IMG/VR virus record: IMGVR_UViG_3300027779_000038
Location: 1-53,700 of that record
Source: a virus
DNA: 53,700 nucleotides
Reading direction: 5' to 3' (one strand)
The notes below the pieces were generated by a model that saw only the letters and a program-made list of their open reading frames with translations, was not told the DNA's origin and searched no databases. The position numbers and the translations under genes were made by a program. Shown piece by piece: positions 52,861-53,700 of the stretch. Each line of letters starts with the position of its first letter. Within the stretch, counting starts at the first letter, position 1.

Positions 52861-53700
52861 ACCCGTCACAGGACAAACACTCTTCGTCCATCGCAGCAGC
52901 CGCTATGTCACCTCTAAGGACAGATTCTGTCCTCATATAGTATAAGGTCTTAATACCTTTTTTCCATGCATCTAAGTGTACCTTATTGATCCATTTAGGT
53001 GTAGCCTCTGAAGGAAAAGCTAGGTTTAAACTAACAGACTGATCTATATACTGTTGCCTAATTCCTGCTTGATTTACTAATTCTAATTGATTTATCTCTT
53101 TAAATGTTTTAAATACATCTTTAGCTGGGACATCATTAGTAAATGTAAGATCATTTAGTTCTTTTATACCTTGAACTGATCCACCATCTCTTAATATCTT
53201 ATCCCATATTTTTTCAGTATTTAATTTATGTTTACGTAAAAACTTAACTAAAGTAGGATTCTTTCTAATAAAAGTACCTTTAGCTGATTGCTCTGTAAAT
53301 ACATTAGCTGCCCAAGGCTCTATACCGGGTGATATATTACCAGACAACTTACTGTTACTAACTGTAGGTGCTATAGCTCTTAAATGAGTGTTACGCATAC
53401 CAGTGCCTGTACACCACAGCGGTTCACCGTAAGTATCACCTAGGTTTCTACTAGCTCTATCAGACTCTATCTTGATCTGACTAAATATTCTACGCGTTTC
53501 ATACTGTGACAATAGCCCTTCAAATGGTATACCTTTTTCTTGTAAGTATGTGTGCCATCCTAAAACTCCCAAGCCTACAGCTCTACCTTTTTGAGCAGAT
53601 CTAACAGCATTTTCAAATCCCCGTAATCCTTTAGCTCTATGTATAAACTCTTCCATAACTCCATCTAAAAACCATATGCTATAATAAATAAGATTAGTGT
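52859..53700 (-). CDS. nrdA: Ribonucleotide reductase class I large subunit, C-terminal part (5' truncated)
   Basis: The frame is open to the window edge (reading through 'IYYSIWFLDGVMEEFI' before ATG 53656), so only the last ~280 residues are seen. Recognisable features include 'GLGVLGWHTYLQ', 'SNSKLSGNISPGIEP', 'LVNQAGIRQQYIDQSVSLNL' and 'KTLYYMRT', which holds the Tyr pair of the radical path. The C-terminus is 'EECLSCDG', a Cys pair that would reduce the active site. It makes dNTPs for phage DNA synthesis. It is the only gene on the minus strand here and starts the opposing arm of the genome. Confidence 0.9.
   Translation of the reverse strand, partial: TNLIYYSIWFLDGVMEEFIHRAKGLRGFENAVRSAQKGRAVGLGVLGWHTYLQEKGIPFEGLLSQYETRRIFSQIKIESDRASRNLGDTYGEPLWCTGTGMRNTHLRAIAPTVSNSKLSGNISPGIEPWAANVFTEQSAKGTFIRKNPTLVKFLRKHKLNTEKIWDKILRDGGSVQGIKELNDLTFTNDVPAKDVFKTFKEINQLELVNQAGIRQQYIDQSVSLNLAFPSEATPKWINKVHLDAWKKGIKTLYYMRTESVLRGDIAAAAMDEECLSCDG

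Noticed and set aside
52763-52945. 60-codon + strand frame after the endolysin
   Set aside because: It runs through the terminator hairpin and overlaps the minus-strand gene; no plausible product.

Overview
The window looks like the late (structural, packaging and lysis) arm of a tailed phage with podovirus-like virion genes. It is AT-rich, about 98% coding, and almost everything lies on the + strand in one long series of genes. Many genes are joined by ATGA or TAATG overlaps. Start codons are preceded by A/T-rich leaders with almost no Shine-Dalgarno sequence. That, together with the type of capsid, portal and tail proteins, suggests a Bacteroidetes (probably marine flavobacterial) host. The portal, terminase and tail genes recall crAss-like and Cellulophaga podoviruses, but this rests on memory of the families and was not tested. 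No integrase, repressor, tRNA, CRISPR array or reverse transcriptase was seen. No gap without a gene exceeds 300 bases.

Layout. 1-1167: a basic protein gene broken at an A11 run, then a 34-codon mini-gene. 1168-16158: six consecutive fibre or adhesin genes, three beta-rich paralogues followed by three with glycine-rich and LamG-like domains. 16227-18347: a small conserved gene, then a phage chaperonin (groEL) and co-chaperonin (groES), in the reverse of the usual bacterial order. 18344-25265: a cluster of small genes including a likely DNA-binding protein, disordered proteins sharing an 'F-x-K-K-G' motif, virion beta-proteins, membrane proteins, a small HExxH protein, a coiled coil, a tandem GroES-like protein and a likely small terminase. 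25265-35587: large terminase, portal, scaffold-like protein, major capsid protein, a head-associated protein and two connector proteins. Hairpin terminators follow the capsid gene and the gene after it. 35593-42110: a tail stabilisation/tubular protein that appears to be divided between two genes. 42126-51956: a GNAT-like protein and three internal (ejected) proteins, the last a 2278-residue multidomain giant. 51958-52775: membrane proteins and an M15 peptidase endolysin. 52824-52860: a strong terminator. 52859 to the end, minus strand: the C-terminal part of a class I ribonucleotide reductase large subunit, the start of the opposing replication/metabolism arm.

How the genes fit together: TerS/TerL package DNA through the portal into a scaffolded capsid. 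The GroEL/GroES pair, with the tandem GroES-like protein, could fold capsid or tail proteins. The fibres bind the host surface, the internal proteins are ejected on infection, and the last + strand genes lyse the cell. The points most worth testing are the two-co-chaperonin system, the giant protein carrying a zinc-protease motif and a sigma-like stretch, the GC-rich islands inside terL, the A11 frameshift and the split tail protein.
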